Shown: piece by piece, positions 39,166-51,797 of the stretch
Numbering within the stretch: the first letter of the stretch is position 1
Layout: every line of letters starts with the position of its first letter
NCBI GenBank assembly: GCA_026874595.1
Contig: CM049309.1
Span: forward strand, 21,993,033-22,057,032
DNA: 64,000 nt
Direction: 5' to 3'
Source of the DNA: Sipunculus nudus
Taxonomy: Eukaryota > Annelida > Sipuncula > Golfingiida > Sipunculidae
Made by a program: the position numbers and the translations under genes
The notes under the pieces: generated by a model
The model's database searches: none
Told to the model about the DNA's origin: nothing
The model's input: only the letters and a program-made list of their open reading frames with translations

Positions 39166-41793
39166 TAGCTCAGCTGACTATAAGTCATCTGAGCTATAGT
39201 CGTGGTCCATTGTCCGTCGTCCGTCCGTCTGTCCGTCCGTCCGTCCGTCCGTCCGTCCGTAGATGTGGCACGTTTTGAAACCGTAAGACCTAGGAATCCA
39301 AAATTCGGCATAATGTTAGATGTCCCCAAGATCTCCTACCAAGCCGAAAACTGGGTCTTTGCAACTTCGTTCCTTTGAGAAATTAAGGAAAAACCTCAAT
39401 TTTTTATTAAAAACCTATTTTCACACTTCAGGACTGCCTAATATCAAAACCACTCATCTGTTTTTCCTCATATTTCCTATAAATATTCCTCTATATAGTT
39501 CCTATGTACATGCAAGAAATTATGTCTGTATTATTTAATTTAAAAAAGTTCTGGGCCCAAACATTATGCATTTTGTAAAAAATCAGGAAAGATATTTGAT
39601 CACTTAACACAAAAAATGTTAAAGCTATTGACCTTTTTTCCAGTAATATAACTTTAATTAATCAAAATTAAATTGTATACCCAAAATTAGATGAAAATCT
39701 TTTAAATTTTCTAAAATATTAATAAAAATAAAAAATTGGTACCTTAAATTTAGCCCAACTTTGACCATGGCACGTTTTTTTCCTGTAAGTACTGTGGATT
39801 TAATTTTCACAGCATGTTTTTGTTAGCATTTCAACTGTTAACACCAAAAATTTGAAACCAGTTGATCAAAAACTGTAGATTTTAATAAGTTTTCAAGCAC
39901 CATGTAACATATTGTTTACATTAAGCTAGTGTTATGCAGTTTGCAAGAGCTCAGCTCCCCAGCTTCAGCTCTTAGTTCCTTAAATTCGGCATACAGTTAG
40001 ATGTCTCCAAAATCCCCTACCATGCCAAGAATTTGGTCACTAGGACTTAATACCTTCGAGATATTAATGAAAAACTTCATTTTCCATTAAAAACCCATTG
40101 TTACACTTCAAGACTGCCTAATATCAAAACCACTGATCTGACTTTAATCATAAATAATATACATAATTTTCATTCTCTATGCACATGCCAGAATGATGTC
40201 AGTATTGCGTAATTGTTTTAAGTTATGGGCCCAAACATAATGCACTTTGTAAAAAATCAAGAAATATATTTACTCCCTTAACAAGGGCATTGCTGAAGCT
40301 AGAGATTTTTTTGTCAGGGATGTAACATTTTTTAATCAAGATTCAATTGAATACCCAAAATTAGTTCTGAATTTTTCAAATTTTATAAGTTATTAGTATA
40401 AATATAAAATTAGTACCTTAAATTTTGCCCAACCGTGACCATGGCACGTTTGTGTCCTGTGAGCACTGTTGATATAATTTTCATATCATGCACACATTAG
40501 GATTTCAGCTTTTTAGTGTAGAAAGCTGAAAGAAATTGGCCAAAAATTGTAGCTTTTATTAATGTTTTTTATGAGACCCTGTCAGACTTTGGCTCTCTCC
40601 AGCCCCTCTTGAGTCACCTGTATGTTGACCTTGTTGACCTTTCATCAAATTATGCACGCTTGAGGCGAGGCATCCAGGCAGCTTATGGCCAGCCACAGTT
40701 GATCCAGGTGTCCAACCCAACTCATCTAGTAGTTTTAACCAACAACATAACAATAAACAATAAATTAATAAATTTTTATTGGTTTTTAATAACAAATTAA
40801 AGAAAAATAGAAAAGGAATTTGTTAGTTTATAATAACAGGAAATTAACTTGCAGTTACTGATGATATAAGAATCTTGTATTGATGGGTAAAATGTCACAT
40901 ATTCCAAATAACACCATGCAGTCACCTATGGCATTTTTCAGTTCAATTTTAATGATAAAGAAGTAAATCATATTATTCATTATTAATCATTAGGGATCAT
41001 ATGAAGGAAATTAATGATAGACAAAGATGCAGTTGATAATATTAATCTAGATTCCTACTATGTCTAGTGTGTACATTGATGTGAAATTAGTCCAAAATGA
41101 ATTTTTTTACAGTTATTTTTTAATATAAATAAAAGCCATAAAACCAGGTACTTATGATCATTATTAAATGTGTGAATTTTGTATATTCTGGATTCTCAAC
41201 ATCATTGGTTGGTGAAACTGAATAAATACCAGACATGGTGCAAATACTTTGTAATTGTATTTAAATACGAATATGATTATGTACTCCATTATAAAATTTC
41301 TTGCATAAAGAATAGGAATTTAGGTAAAAATGAAAGTATATGAATACTCGTGCAAATACTTTCAAAATGTATTCATGAATGCATTCATGAATATATTCTT
41401 TAATATTATTTTAATAATCATATCAGTTATATTTCATTTAAAAAAATCATATGATTCTCTTATTATTTTTTATAAAAATTATATTTGGGACAATATTTGT
41501 AATTTTTTTTAATAAATAGTTAAACTCTTATATTATATGTTCTGCTTAAATAAGTTATATGGCCAAGTCAAAATCTGTGTGACAATAGTACTCCATTTGT
41601 TAATAAAACAAATGAAATCAATCCTCTTCCCTGTCTCCAAAGGTACTATCAAAATCATACATAAGCTAAACAACAACAACTCATAATACAGCTTATATTT
41701 ATTACCACACAAAACCAGCATGTGCCTCATTTCTAAATAATATTTTTTTATCATATATAACAGCTGAGCGTCGTGACCCATAGGTCCCTTGTT
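39166..41793 (+). mobile_element. Family A element (AT-rich interior)
   Basis: Full-length copy with the family 5' hairpin, (GTCC)n at about 39220-39260, and right end CAGCTGAGCG, GACCCATAGGTC, CTTGTT. Left flank is TCTCATAGCTTTT and right flank TTAATCATG, i.e. a T-rich target. It keeps the coding-like block open (40573-40800). Confidence 0.9.
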
Positions 41794-42313
41794 TTAATCA
41801 TGTTTTTGTTTCAGGTTTTTCTGTTACTGATTCTCTCTTGCTCTCATTCTTACTTTCTCTGTTGTCTTTTTCTTTTCTTCTACAAGTGCTCTCCTTATTC
41901 TCTTCTACCAATATTTTCCTGCAGCTGTCTCCCGCTATTTCATTTCTTGTAAATCCTTGCTACTTGTGAACTCCTCATTCCTGCTGTAATTGTTAGGCTC
42001 AGTGTGTTATCATTTTGTTGAACTGTTAGTTGCTTGTACAGAGTGTACAAATACTACTTAGAATATTTAGAAATTATGGATCAGGTGATAATAAAAAAAC
42101 TGTAACTGGTGCTCTTATTTGTCATTCTATCAGAACCACCAATTAGGAATGTCTTAGCTCACTTGACCTATCACAAATTTTGTGTACTGAAAGCATTTTA
42201 AGAGCTCCAATGGGAAAATTTTTTGCCTTTAAGTGGATGTATGTTCTGTGTCATATCAGGAAGTGATATTGTGCAATTGTATACCATGCTTGTATTATCT
42301 ATGGTAACATTTT
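41794..42313. other. Short spacer between two family A elements
   Basis: The first ~170 bp are CT-rich (GATTCTCTCTTGCTCTCATT and similar) and look like the right-hand end of the split minisatellite; the rest is unremarkable intron sequence. Confidence 0.5.
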
Positions 42314-44938
42314 TAGCTCAGCTGACTATAAGTCATCTGAGCTATAGTCGTGGTCCATTGTCCGTCGTCCGTCCGTCTGTCCGTCCGTCCGTCCGTCCGT
42401 CCGTCCGTCCGTCCGTAGATGTGGCACGTTTTGAAACCGTAAGACCTAGGAATCCGAAATTCAGCATACTGTTAGATGTCCCTAGGATCTCCTACCAAGC
42501 CGAAAACTGGGTCTTTGCGACTTCATTCCTTTGAGAAATTAAGGAAAAACCTCAATTTTTTATTAAAAACCTATTTTCACACTTCAGGACTGCCTAATAT
42601 CAAAACCACTCATCTGTTTTTCCTCATATTTCCTATAAATAATCCTCTATATAATTCCTATGTACATGCCAGAAATTAGGTCTGTATTTTATAATTTAAA
42701 AAAGTTATGGGCCCAAACATAATGCATTTTGTAAATAATCAGGAAAGAAATTTTATCACTTAACACAAAACTTGTTAAAGCTAAGCACTTTTTTTCCAGT
42801 AATATTACTTTTATTAATCAAAATTAAATTGTATACCCAAAATGAGATCAAAATCTTTTAAATTTTTTGAAATGTTAGCAAAAATAAAAATTTGGTACCT
42901 TAAATTTTGCCCAACTTTGACCATGGCACGTTTTTTTGCTGTAACTGCTGTGGATTTAATTTTCACAGCATGTTTTTGTTAGCATTTCAACTGTTAACAC
43001 CAAAAATTTGAAACCAGTTGATCAAAAACTGTAGATTTTATTCAGGTTTTCAAGCACCATGTCACATATTGCTAGTGTTATGCAGTTTGCTAGAGCTCAG
43101 CTCCCGAGCTTCAGCTCTAAGTTCCTTAAATTTGGCATACAGTTAGATTTCTCCAAAATCCCCTACCATGCCAAGAATTTGGTCACTAGGACTTAATTCC
43201 TTCGAGATATCAATGAAAAACTTAATTTTTCCATTAAAAACCCAATGTTACACTTTAAGACTGCCTAATATCAAAACCACTGATCTGACTTTGATCATAT
43301 ATAATATACATATTTTTCTATACATTCACTATGCACATGCCAGAAATGATGTCAGTATTGTGTATTTTTTTTTAAGTTATGGGCCCAAACATAATGCACT
43401 TTGTAAAAAATCAAGAAATATATTTACTCCCTTAACAAGGGCATTGCTGAAGCTAGAGATCTTTTTTGTCAGGGATGTAACATTATTTAATCAAGATTCA
43501 ATTGAATACCCAAAATAAGTTCTGAATTTTCAAATTTTATAAGTTATTAGTATAAATATAAAATTAGTACCTTAAATTTTGCCCAACTGTGACCATGGCA
43601 CGTTTGTTTCCCGTGAGCACTGTTGATATAATTTTCATATCATGCACACATAAGGATTTCAGCTTTTTAGTTTAGAAAGCTGAAAGAAATTTGCCAAATA
43701 TTGTAGCTTTTATTAATGTTTTTTATGAGACCCTGTCAGACTTTGGCTCTCTCCAGCCCCTCTTGAGTCACCTGTATGTTGACCTTGTTGACCTTTCATC
43801 AAATTATGCACGCTTGAGGGGAGAATCCAGGCAGCTGATGGCCAGCCACAGTTGATCCAGGTGTTCAACCCAACTCATCTAGTAGTTTTAACCAACAACA
43901 TAACAATAAACAATAAATTAATAAATTTTTATTGGTTTTTAATAACAAATTAAAGAAAAATAGAAAAGGAATTTGTTAGTTTATAATAACAGGAAATTAA
44001 CTTGCAGTTACTGATGATATAAGAATCTTGTATCGATGGGTAGAATGTCACATATTCCAAATAACACCATGCAGTCACCTATGGCATTTTTCAGTTCATT
44101 TTTAATGATAAAGAAGTAAATCATATTATTCATTACTAATCATTAAGGATTATATGAAGGAAATTAATGATAGACAAAGTTGATAATATTAATCTAGACT
44201 CCTACTGTGTCTAGTGTGTACATTGATGTGAAATTAGTCCAAAATGAATTTTTTACAGTTATTTTTTAATATAAATAAAAGCCATAAAACCAGATACTTA
44301 TGATCATTATTTAAATTTGTGAATTTTGTATATTCTGGATTCTCAACATCATTGTTTGGTGAAAACTGAATAAATACCAGACATGGTGCGAATACTTTGT
44401 AATTGTATTTAAATACGAATATGATTATGTACTCCATTATAAAATTTCTTGCATAAAGAATGGGAATTCCGGTAAAAATGAAAGTATATGAATACTCGTG
44501 CAAATACTTTCAAAATGTATTCATGAATGCATTCATGAATATATTCTTTAATATTATTTTAATGATCATATCAATTATATTTCATTTTAAAAAATCATAT
44601 GATTCTCTTATTATTTTTAATAAAAATTATATTTGGGACAATATTTGTAATTTTTTTAATAAATAGTTAAACTCTTATATTATATGTTCTGCTTATAAGT
44701 TATATGGCCAAGTCAAAATCTGTGTGACAGTAGTACTCCATTTGTTAATAAAATAAATGAAATCAATCCTCTTCCCTGTCTCCAAAGGTACTATCAAAAT
44801 CATACATAAGCTAAACAACAACAACTCATAATACAGCTTATATTTATTACCACACAAAACCAGCATGTGCCTCATTTCTAAATAATATTTTTTTATCATA
44901 TATAACAGCTGAGCGTCGTGACCCATAGGTCCCTTGTT
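42314..44938 (+). mobile_element. Family A element (AT-rich interior, long microsatellite)
   Basis: Full-length copy with the longest (GTCC)n tract of the set, roughly 42361-42416. Right end GACCCATAGGTCCCTTGTT. Shares with 32974-35585 the frame-breaking base loss in the coding-like block and other small differences. Confidence 0.9.
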
Positions 44939-45483
44939 GAAAGCTGAAGTGGATGTTTTCAGGGATTAAACAATGTGAGAAATAAGGCCTGGTCTCAGGT
45001 TGCTTGTAGCATACATTGCAAAGTCTGTGAGCTTTCTGTCAACAGTACAGGGTATAATGGCCAGACTGCCCTTGTTGTGGGATTCCAAGTACACAGGCTT
45101 GCCTATTTTGTGTTACTGTTATTGTCTGGCTTTCATTTCTGATGACTTCACCAGGGATTCCTGTACTGACAGTCACTGCTGAACTGCCAAATAAAACTGT
45201 AAAATTCTGGTTTTCTGTTTTTTTTTGTATCACTTGTTAAAATAGCTCTGAAGCAGTCTTTATGTGGTCTGACTACAGATTAATCGGTCATTTGAAACAG
45301 TTCATTTTATGTAACATATATTAATTTAGTGAAATTATCAGGTCTTATTGCCTGCACATGTATGTGGATCACCTTCATACATGATATATGTATCTCTTGT
45401 AAAGTTACATAAGGGAAAGATTTTAGGGTAATTACGTTCGATTGATTTTGTGGTTTAGGTAATATTGAAGATAAGAGTAACAC

Positions 45484-45567
45484 ATTTTCCACACAATGGT
45501 AACACCAGAATAACCGTCAGTAACATCTTTTCCATGTCATGGTAACACCAGAATCACCATCGGTAAG
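45484..45567. repeat. 43-bp tandem duplication, diverged
   Basis: Two copies of TTTTCCAY..AATGGTAACACCAGAAT-type sequence, with GGTAACACCAGAAT at 45498 and 45541. Confidence 0.7.
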
Positions 45568-46864
45568 TCTGTCACATGACCAGCCTGTGGTATTCAGACA
45601 GATGTTACAGTTTCTGTGACTGACATACTTACCATTCTTGTTTATAGAACAGATGAGAGAGATGGTTCTTTTTTGGTAGGTTTACACTGGAGTAGAAGGA
45701 GGAGGGATGGGAGAAGGGTGTTGCAGGATCAATGCAGAAGACATCTAAACACCATGAACTGAGCCCCTGCCCCTGCTGGGATAGTCATTTATCTACTGGC
45801 GTTTTGTAGCAGCTGTCACTCTTAACAACCATTTGTTAGGGACATGTCATCAAAATCAAAAAGTTCTCCCGGGGGTTTGTGTCAAGGCCTGTGAATGATA
45901 TCAGCTTATCTTCCTTCCTTTTTATAGATGGAAAATACATTCCCAAACTAATGTGTCTTTTTCAAATACATGTTATATCAACAGTTTTGATTCACAGAAT
46001 GAATATTTCCTGTATCTTCTTACAAAAGATAAGGAGCATCAGAAACAAAATTTTTTTTTTACTGAGGAGTTGTTTTGTTTTATATGCGAGGTGTAAAATC
46101 CATGGTATGTAGAGGGAAACTTATATTTAGAGAACCTCCTAATTACAAGCACCACTCTGCTGTGGACACAGGAAATGGTCCTGTGATATAAAGATTTAGT
46201 TGTTCATAATCTCTATATAAACCAGGCACCTTTCTGTTTGGCTGATTTAACAGGTACACCGCAGAAATGTAAATTGCATGCGTTTCCCTTGGGGCCAGTC
46301 TTTTTCCATATAAAGGTTTGGGATGCGTTTGCCAGGCGGGGCCTTCCTGACACAACTGAACGGACTCAAAAACACAAGGACAGCATGTGTACAGGAAAAC
46401 TCTACATGTAACGTCATTTCTAAAGGTGGAATTCTTATGCATTTGCCATGCTGCAAACACAAAAATCCAGCATTGCTGGATTCAAAAACTGATGCATGCA
46501 TTTTCGGCACCCCAATCACACACATGGAAATAGGACATAGCTTTATAACTTAATAAATTTTTGCTGCACAGCAAACACATATAGAAAGGCACCCCTAAAG
46601 GGAAAACCTTGGTCCTGTCAGTGATTATGATTAGTAGGTTTCTCTGTATATGAATTATAACAGTATTATTGTCCGTTAGTGTCACTGTTGTTTGGTGTGT
46701 TCAAGAGGTAGAATTAGAAAAATAAATAGCTATGCATCAGTATGCTTGTAGAGCTTTTTTTGCATATTTTCTATGAATTATCTTTTACCATGTGAACTTT
46801 GCATGGTTTTGATATATTGCTTCAATGATATGGCTTTAATTGTTTGCTTGTTTGTTTGTTTCAG

Positions 46865-46989
46865 GTGCCGGGCTATGGCTTTGGTATTGCTGTGAGTGGG
46901 GGGCGGGATAACCCCCACTTCAGCAATGGTGACCCTGCCATAGCTATATCTGATGTGCTAAAAGCTGGCCCAGCAGAGGGCAAGCTACA
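46865..46989 (+). CDS. TJP1: ZO exon 3: PDZ1 core with carboxylate-binding loop
   Basis: A 125-nt exon after a T-rich tract ending TTTCAG, with donor GTAAGC. It encodes [19 protein letters not shown] followed by [22 protein letters not shown]. The GYGF loop (residues 59-62 of the model) is the peptide-carboxylate-binding loop of PDZ domains, and the following SGGRDNPHF and ISDVLK-GPAEG blocks are nearly identical to PDZ1 of vertebrate ZO-1, including the pocket that receives claudin C termini. The exon ends after two bases of a codon (phase 2), completed as Gln by the first base of the next exon. This is the strongest single piece of evidence for the gene's identity. Confidence 0.97.
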
Positions 46990-47471
46990 GTAAGCATTAC
47001 TGTTGCTTAATAAACCCCAATAGATAGATTCAGTCATATCAGTCATTACCGTAAAGTGGCTTGCTTGTGTTTATATGATTATCAAGCAGTTTTATCCGAA
47101 ATATGCAATATATGTGTTTCTATTAAAATTGCTATAGTAAAACAAAAAAATCATGTCTGTCCTGACTTATAATACCTCATCAATCTACATACAGTAGATT
47201 ATTTGTAAATTGGCTCACTAATCTGTGTTTTTTGCATGGACAGATGTGATTAATGCATATAAATTTGACAAATAACTGTTACACTTTTAAATTAATATAT
47301 AAATAAAAACATGCTTAATTGTGTCAAATTCAGCCATCTTATAAAAATATCTTTATTCTTACAGTTCATTTCATCTTGATTTTATTTTATAAAGATATAT
47401 TAAATTTGGAGCTAGAGCTTTTGAGTATTTGTTAAATATTTATGAACTCATGAAGTTAATGCTGTTTGCAG
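46990..47471 (+). other. ZO intron 3 (482 bp)
   Basis: GTAAGC to TTTGCAG, phase 2. AT-rich, no repeat element. The only short intron of the visible gene; it splits PDZ1. Confidence 0.9.
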
Positions 47472-47574
47472 GATCAATGACCGAGTAATGAGTGTCAATG
47501 GAATTACATTGGAGAATGTTGAACATGACATGGCTATTGCATTACTCAAAGACAGCGGAAATAGTGTCAGTCTA
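47472..47574 (+). CDS. TJP1: ZO exon 4: second half of PDZ1
   Basis: A 103-nt exon (acceptor TTTGCAG, donor GTAAGT) reached across a short 482-bp intron. The first base completes Gln98, then 34 codons run [18 protein letters not shown] and on through [16 protein letters not shown]. The order matches PDZ1: NDRV-x-x-VNG beta strands followed by the helix starting at VEH, whose His (about residue 116) sits where class I PDZ domains place the residue contacting the ligand Ser/Thr. ZO-1 has NDRV-MVNG-VEHAFAV at the same place. Ends in phase 0. Confidence 0.96.
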
Positions 47575-50500
47575 GTAAGTATCCAGAACAGATTCTCTGT
47601 GTTTGATTATTATATAAAGTAACAAATATCTGGTGATCCTGGTGTAAAATTTTATAAATTCTGCAGGTGAATTACTCATATTTATTAGGGGGTTTGTAAA
47701 AATTTAATAATGAAAGTTATAGAATTAATATTTAGGAGTTACCACTGCGCAAACATCAAGACTTTCTTTAAGTTACCATCAGTTCAGAGATATTGTTGCA
47801 TATTTTGTTACATTTCATGATTTTGAAAAAAAAATTACTTCCAAAATTTAGTTTCCACACAAAATTCAAATTTGGATTTTAAGCGAGAAGGAAGCATGGT
47901 GAAAAGAAACCATAAACACTCTTGAGAAATTTTCATGTTGTGTGGTTTAATAAAACCAAATAAAAGAGTAACAGGTGACCTACTTAATTACTTAATGCTG
48001 TAAATAATGTACCTAAAATGTATTTTAAAATTAACACACATGCCATTTGACAGACCACTGAACTAAATTTAAAATAATGTTTACCTCATGTGTCTAACAT
48101 TAATCTAAAACAATTGCTTGATAGATTTTAAATTAAGATGTTTTAGACAGTTATGCTACTTAAAAAGAATCATTTACTGCTGCTACCACTTACTGGTGAA
48201 TCAATATTTGTAAGATGAGCAACTGTGGTAGGTGATCTTAATTATCTGAAATTTAGGAAACTTTTGTATTTTTCAGTATATCAGTACAGATATTAAAAAA
48301 AAAACCCATCCCTGATTTCTTTAGATTTTGTTGAATCTGTAAAGGAGAAACCTACATACTGAATCACATCACTAGCCTCCATCTGGAATTGAATAAACTC
48401 CCTTACAAATTACAGCCCTAGCCTCTAGTGTATTCCCAGGTACCTACTAGTTACATTGTGTTTTACGGAATTTGGAGTTCAAATGGCAGTGATTTTATAG
48501 CACCTGCATGTGGAAGAAATCAGGATCAGCTGGCATTCACATGACTTATCATTCATATTGACATCAAATAGCTATTCTTTAAGCTAAAATTAGCTGCAGT
48601 AACTATGGTTACAATTATGACATCATAATATCTGTTGAAGTATGGGAATAAAGTTTGCTGCAACATTTTCTGTCGGTAATAAGCAACTGTGATATTCCTG
48701 ATATTGCTGTAGCTTTATTGGTCTGTTTGTTGTATTTTGATGTGACAGATTTCTTGATAGACACAGAAAAAAAGACAACACAGCAATAAAAAGAAACAAA
48801 CTGTTAGTTGAATACTAATAATAGCTCCAGTGACTGTTTGGTATATTGCACTGAAAGCCCTAACATTTTATACATGATAGGGTGTTATGGTTTATTAAGA
48901 CAACATATTTCAAGCTCCATACATGAACAGTTTTATATTTTAAATGCCAAAACCAGTGTCCTTAGGAATGCATTCTACTTACATAAATCTGGATCATATT
49001 TTCAGATAAACATTTGAATATAAAATGTAAAAAAGCTCTGAAATTTGTAATTATAACCTTTTGAAAACAGGATCTAGAGCCTCTACACTTCTCTATGAAC
49101 ACCATAGCACCTAGCTAGCTGAAGGTATTCACTGATTAACCAGTATGTTATAATTGAACTGTACCATGTTGTGTTATTTTATACAAACAGCCACTAATAA
49201 TTTGACAAATAAACTAGTGATGTAAACTGGTTAAGTGTAAGCTTGCCACACAAACACTGACAGTTGTACAAGAGCAGTAACAGATTTATTTACTGTAGTG
49301 TATAAATAACTACAAGCCAGCAGATTCAGTTGCCAACACAAAACAGGTGTGTGTATGATGGGGCCACCTAGAGAGGAAGGGGTAGAGGTGGTACACTGGC
49401 TGGCCTCAATATCAGCAGCTGATATATTTCATATTTACAATGTATGACCTGCCTCCTATTTTCTGCTCCACTGCATTAAGATTACACCTCTCGTTCTCAC
49501 AGGTGTATACCTGTCACAGGGTGTTAGTGGATGTAGCGTTTCCTCAGTGATGTGGAAACTTACATAATTGAATTTGCACCAGTAGACCCTACCTTTGTTT
49601 CTCTTTATTACATTCTTGTTAAAAAAAACCATATTCACACTAAAAAACTAGATTGATGATGTTCAGTGTATAGTCTGAAAGAGTTTCCATCACAGAAGTA
49701 AATTTTAACTTAATCATGTCAAAACTTGCTTTTAAGTTGTTCATGCACTCTTTAATTTAATTTGCCTGGCCTTTGTCTCCCTGAATAGTAAATTTAAACT
49801 TTAATTATGTCAAATTTTGCTTTTTATGAATTATGAATCTTTACTATTATTTGCTGGGCCTTTGTCTCAATGAAATAGTAAATTTAACTTGAATTATGTC
49901 AAATTTTGCTTCTTATTATTCATTTCCTCTTTAAAAGTATTTGCTGAGGCCTTTGTCTTCATGATATAGTAAATCACTTAGACCCAGTTTCTCAGGTTTC
50001 ATTTATCACTTTCACTTTGCACTGTCAGAAATACACTTGATCCTGAGAGCTGGTATATATATATGTACATTAGGGTAATTATTTTATATTGAGATTTAAA
50101 CAGCTAAATATTTCTCTGGACAGAATATAGTACCTGTTTTTTGTATGAAACAGCACAATGTATAGGCACTTGTATTTTATATAAATAATATTCACTTATT
50201 GTTACTGACAGCCATGTTTCATCTTCATCTGAGAAAGAGTCATTGGCCTAACTTAGATGAAGAAACTGGGTCACTGTCCAGATTTGCATAAATTAGCATG
50301 TTGTTAGGCCATTTTGTGATCAGCGCTCTCCCTTTTACTTGTTAGCTACACATTTCACTTGATCCAACTCAACTTGGGTGGCATTTCTATAACTTTAATG
50401 AAGCAGTCCAATATTAAAAATTTATAAAAGAAACATGTTACAGTTACTTGTGGAGATATTTAAACAAAGGGGGAGACTTCAGCATTGGGTCATGACCTAA

Positions 50501-51165
50501 GGTCACTGGTTCTGTCAAGATGTTTGGAACAGCTACATTTGTGTCACTTTAGATTCCTGCTGGGAGGTTAATAGTGACACCAGATGTGTACTCAGTGACC
50601 TGGGATTGGTGTGCCTCTGTAGCTATATGGGTACTTCTATAAATCATAAAGTTAAACCAATACCAGCTGATTTTCACACCAAAAAACAGATGCCACACAC
50701 ACTGAGATGTCTATCAGTTCCACCCTGCAATTTACAATGCTATCACAAGTGTTAAGATTCATCTTGATTTTCATAAGATATGTGATTAAAATGTGTCAAG
50801 GTTAAATTAAAGTGCAAGTTTTAATCATCTATTTGGTGAATGTGGAATATAATTTGGACAGAAACTCATAGAATAAAGTAACTTGATAATATGTGATACT
50901 GATAGATGCAGTTGATAACCAAAGTGGGCTTGTGTTGCATTATGTAATATCCAGTTGACTTGTTTCTGAGGCAAAAGGATATTTTCATTGGGTAAATTTG
51001 TGTCCCAGAGATAACATTTTTATAATATTCATATTTAATAAATGTTTATCTCATTTATATCCATGTTAATTTTAATATAAAAAATTTACTTAAGACATGA
51101 TTTCACTCAGGATAAGAAATCAGATGTTGATGCTGAAGTTGTAAAGTGTTTCATTTATCTACCAG
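47575..51165 (+). other. ZO intron 4 (about 3.6 kb)
   Basis: GTAAGT to CTACCAG, phase 0. Free of family A and B copies. Contains a ~95-bp degenerate tandem repeat at 49690-49975 and otherwise AT-rich sequence with no recognised feature. Confidence 0.85.
49690..49975. repeat. Degenerate ~95-bp tandem repeat, three units
   Basis: Each unit has AGTAAATTTAA..TTAATTATGTCAAATTTTGCT and then a TTTGCTGGGCCTTTGTCTC-like block. Three rounds are recognisable with increasing divergence. Confidence 0.75.
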
Positions 51166-51253
51166 GTCATCCGGCGGAAAGGCGTGGCTCATTCCCATGA
51201 GGGGGACACCTACCAACACAAGGTCACGCTGACCAAGAAAGGCAGGAGGGATG
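51166..51253 (+). CDS. TJP1: ZO exon 5: end of PDZ1 and short linker to PDZ2
   Basis: An 88-nt exon (acceptor CTACCAG, donor GTGAGT) encoding VIRRKGVAHSHEGDTYQH then KVTLTKKGRRD plus one base. VIRRK is the last strand of PDZ1 (vertebrate ITIRRKK), and KVTLTKKGRRDE is the first strand of PDZ2 (vertebrate KVTLVKSRKNEE). The linker between the two domains is therefore only about a dozen residues in this splice form, whereas vertebrate ZO-1 has several tens of residues there. The 3' 23 bp of the exon and its donor are copied once more immediately downstream; reading through the first donor meets a TAG within three codons, so the first donor must be used to keep the frame. Ends in phase 1. Confidence 0.93.
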
Positions 51254-51346
51254 GTGAGTAGGCCTACCTATACAGAAATATTATACATGACCAAGAAAGG
51301 CAGGAGGGATGGTGAGTAGGCCTACCTATACAGAAATATTATGCAA
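51231..51346. repeat. 58-bp tandem duplication across exon 5 donor
   Basis: The block starting GACCAAGAAAGGCAGGAGGG at 51231 and running through the GTGAGT donor and the next ~35 intron bases is repeated at 51289 with at most one mismatch in the overlap. The copied part includes the last 23 bp of the exon and the splice donor. Confidence 0.95.
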
Positions 51347-51640
51347 GTTAGCTGAGCCCATCTATTGATGAGCAATGATATTGTAGTATATAGTCCTTTA
51401 GATTTACACTGTATTCATTCAGATCTTACATACAAATGGTTAGGCCTACATCTAGAACTGTTGCTGAGATGATTCTTGTTGACTTTGGATATTTTCTTCT
51501 ACTCTGCTGGCTTTGTCTCTCTTAATCTCGTTTTCAGTTACTGGCCTCCTCACTATCCTCACTGTCTCCTGACTATCTCCTGATTCTGACTGATGTCTCT
51601 ACTGACTGAACTGACTGACCGCTTGACAATATTGATATAC

Positions 51641-51797
51641 AGTGAAACCTGTCTGAAAGACCACCTGCATATAAATACCACCCCTGAAAAAATACAGACC
51701 ATCCACATTCAGTATAACTGACATGTCTAATAAGACCACCTATAAATGAGACCATTTTGGCCAGTCCAAAGGGTGGTCTTGTTACACAGAATCCACT
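51641..51797. repeat. GACCACC interspersed repeat
   Basis: Starts AGTGAAACCTGTCTGAAAG and contains AAGACCACC at 51657 and 51732 and the inverse GGTGGTCTT at 51772. This pattern of tandem and inverted GACCACC words resembles a common invertebrate interspersed repeat; the family name is not known to me. Confidence 0.55.

Larger units (their letters stand above)
30651..46864 (+). other. ZO intron 2 (about 16.2 kb)
   Basis: Runs from GTAAGA to TTTCAG. It contains family A copies at 32974, 39166 and 42314, the family B copy at 36289, and the split CT-rich minisatellite. In 30651-32973 and 44939-46864 I see only AT-rich intron sequence apart from a small 43-bp duplication at 45484-45567. Confidence 0.75.
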
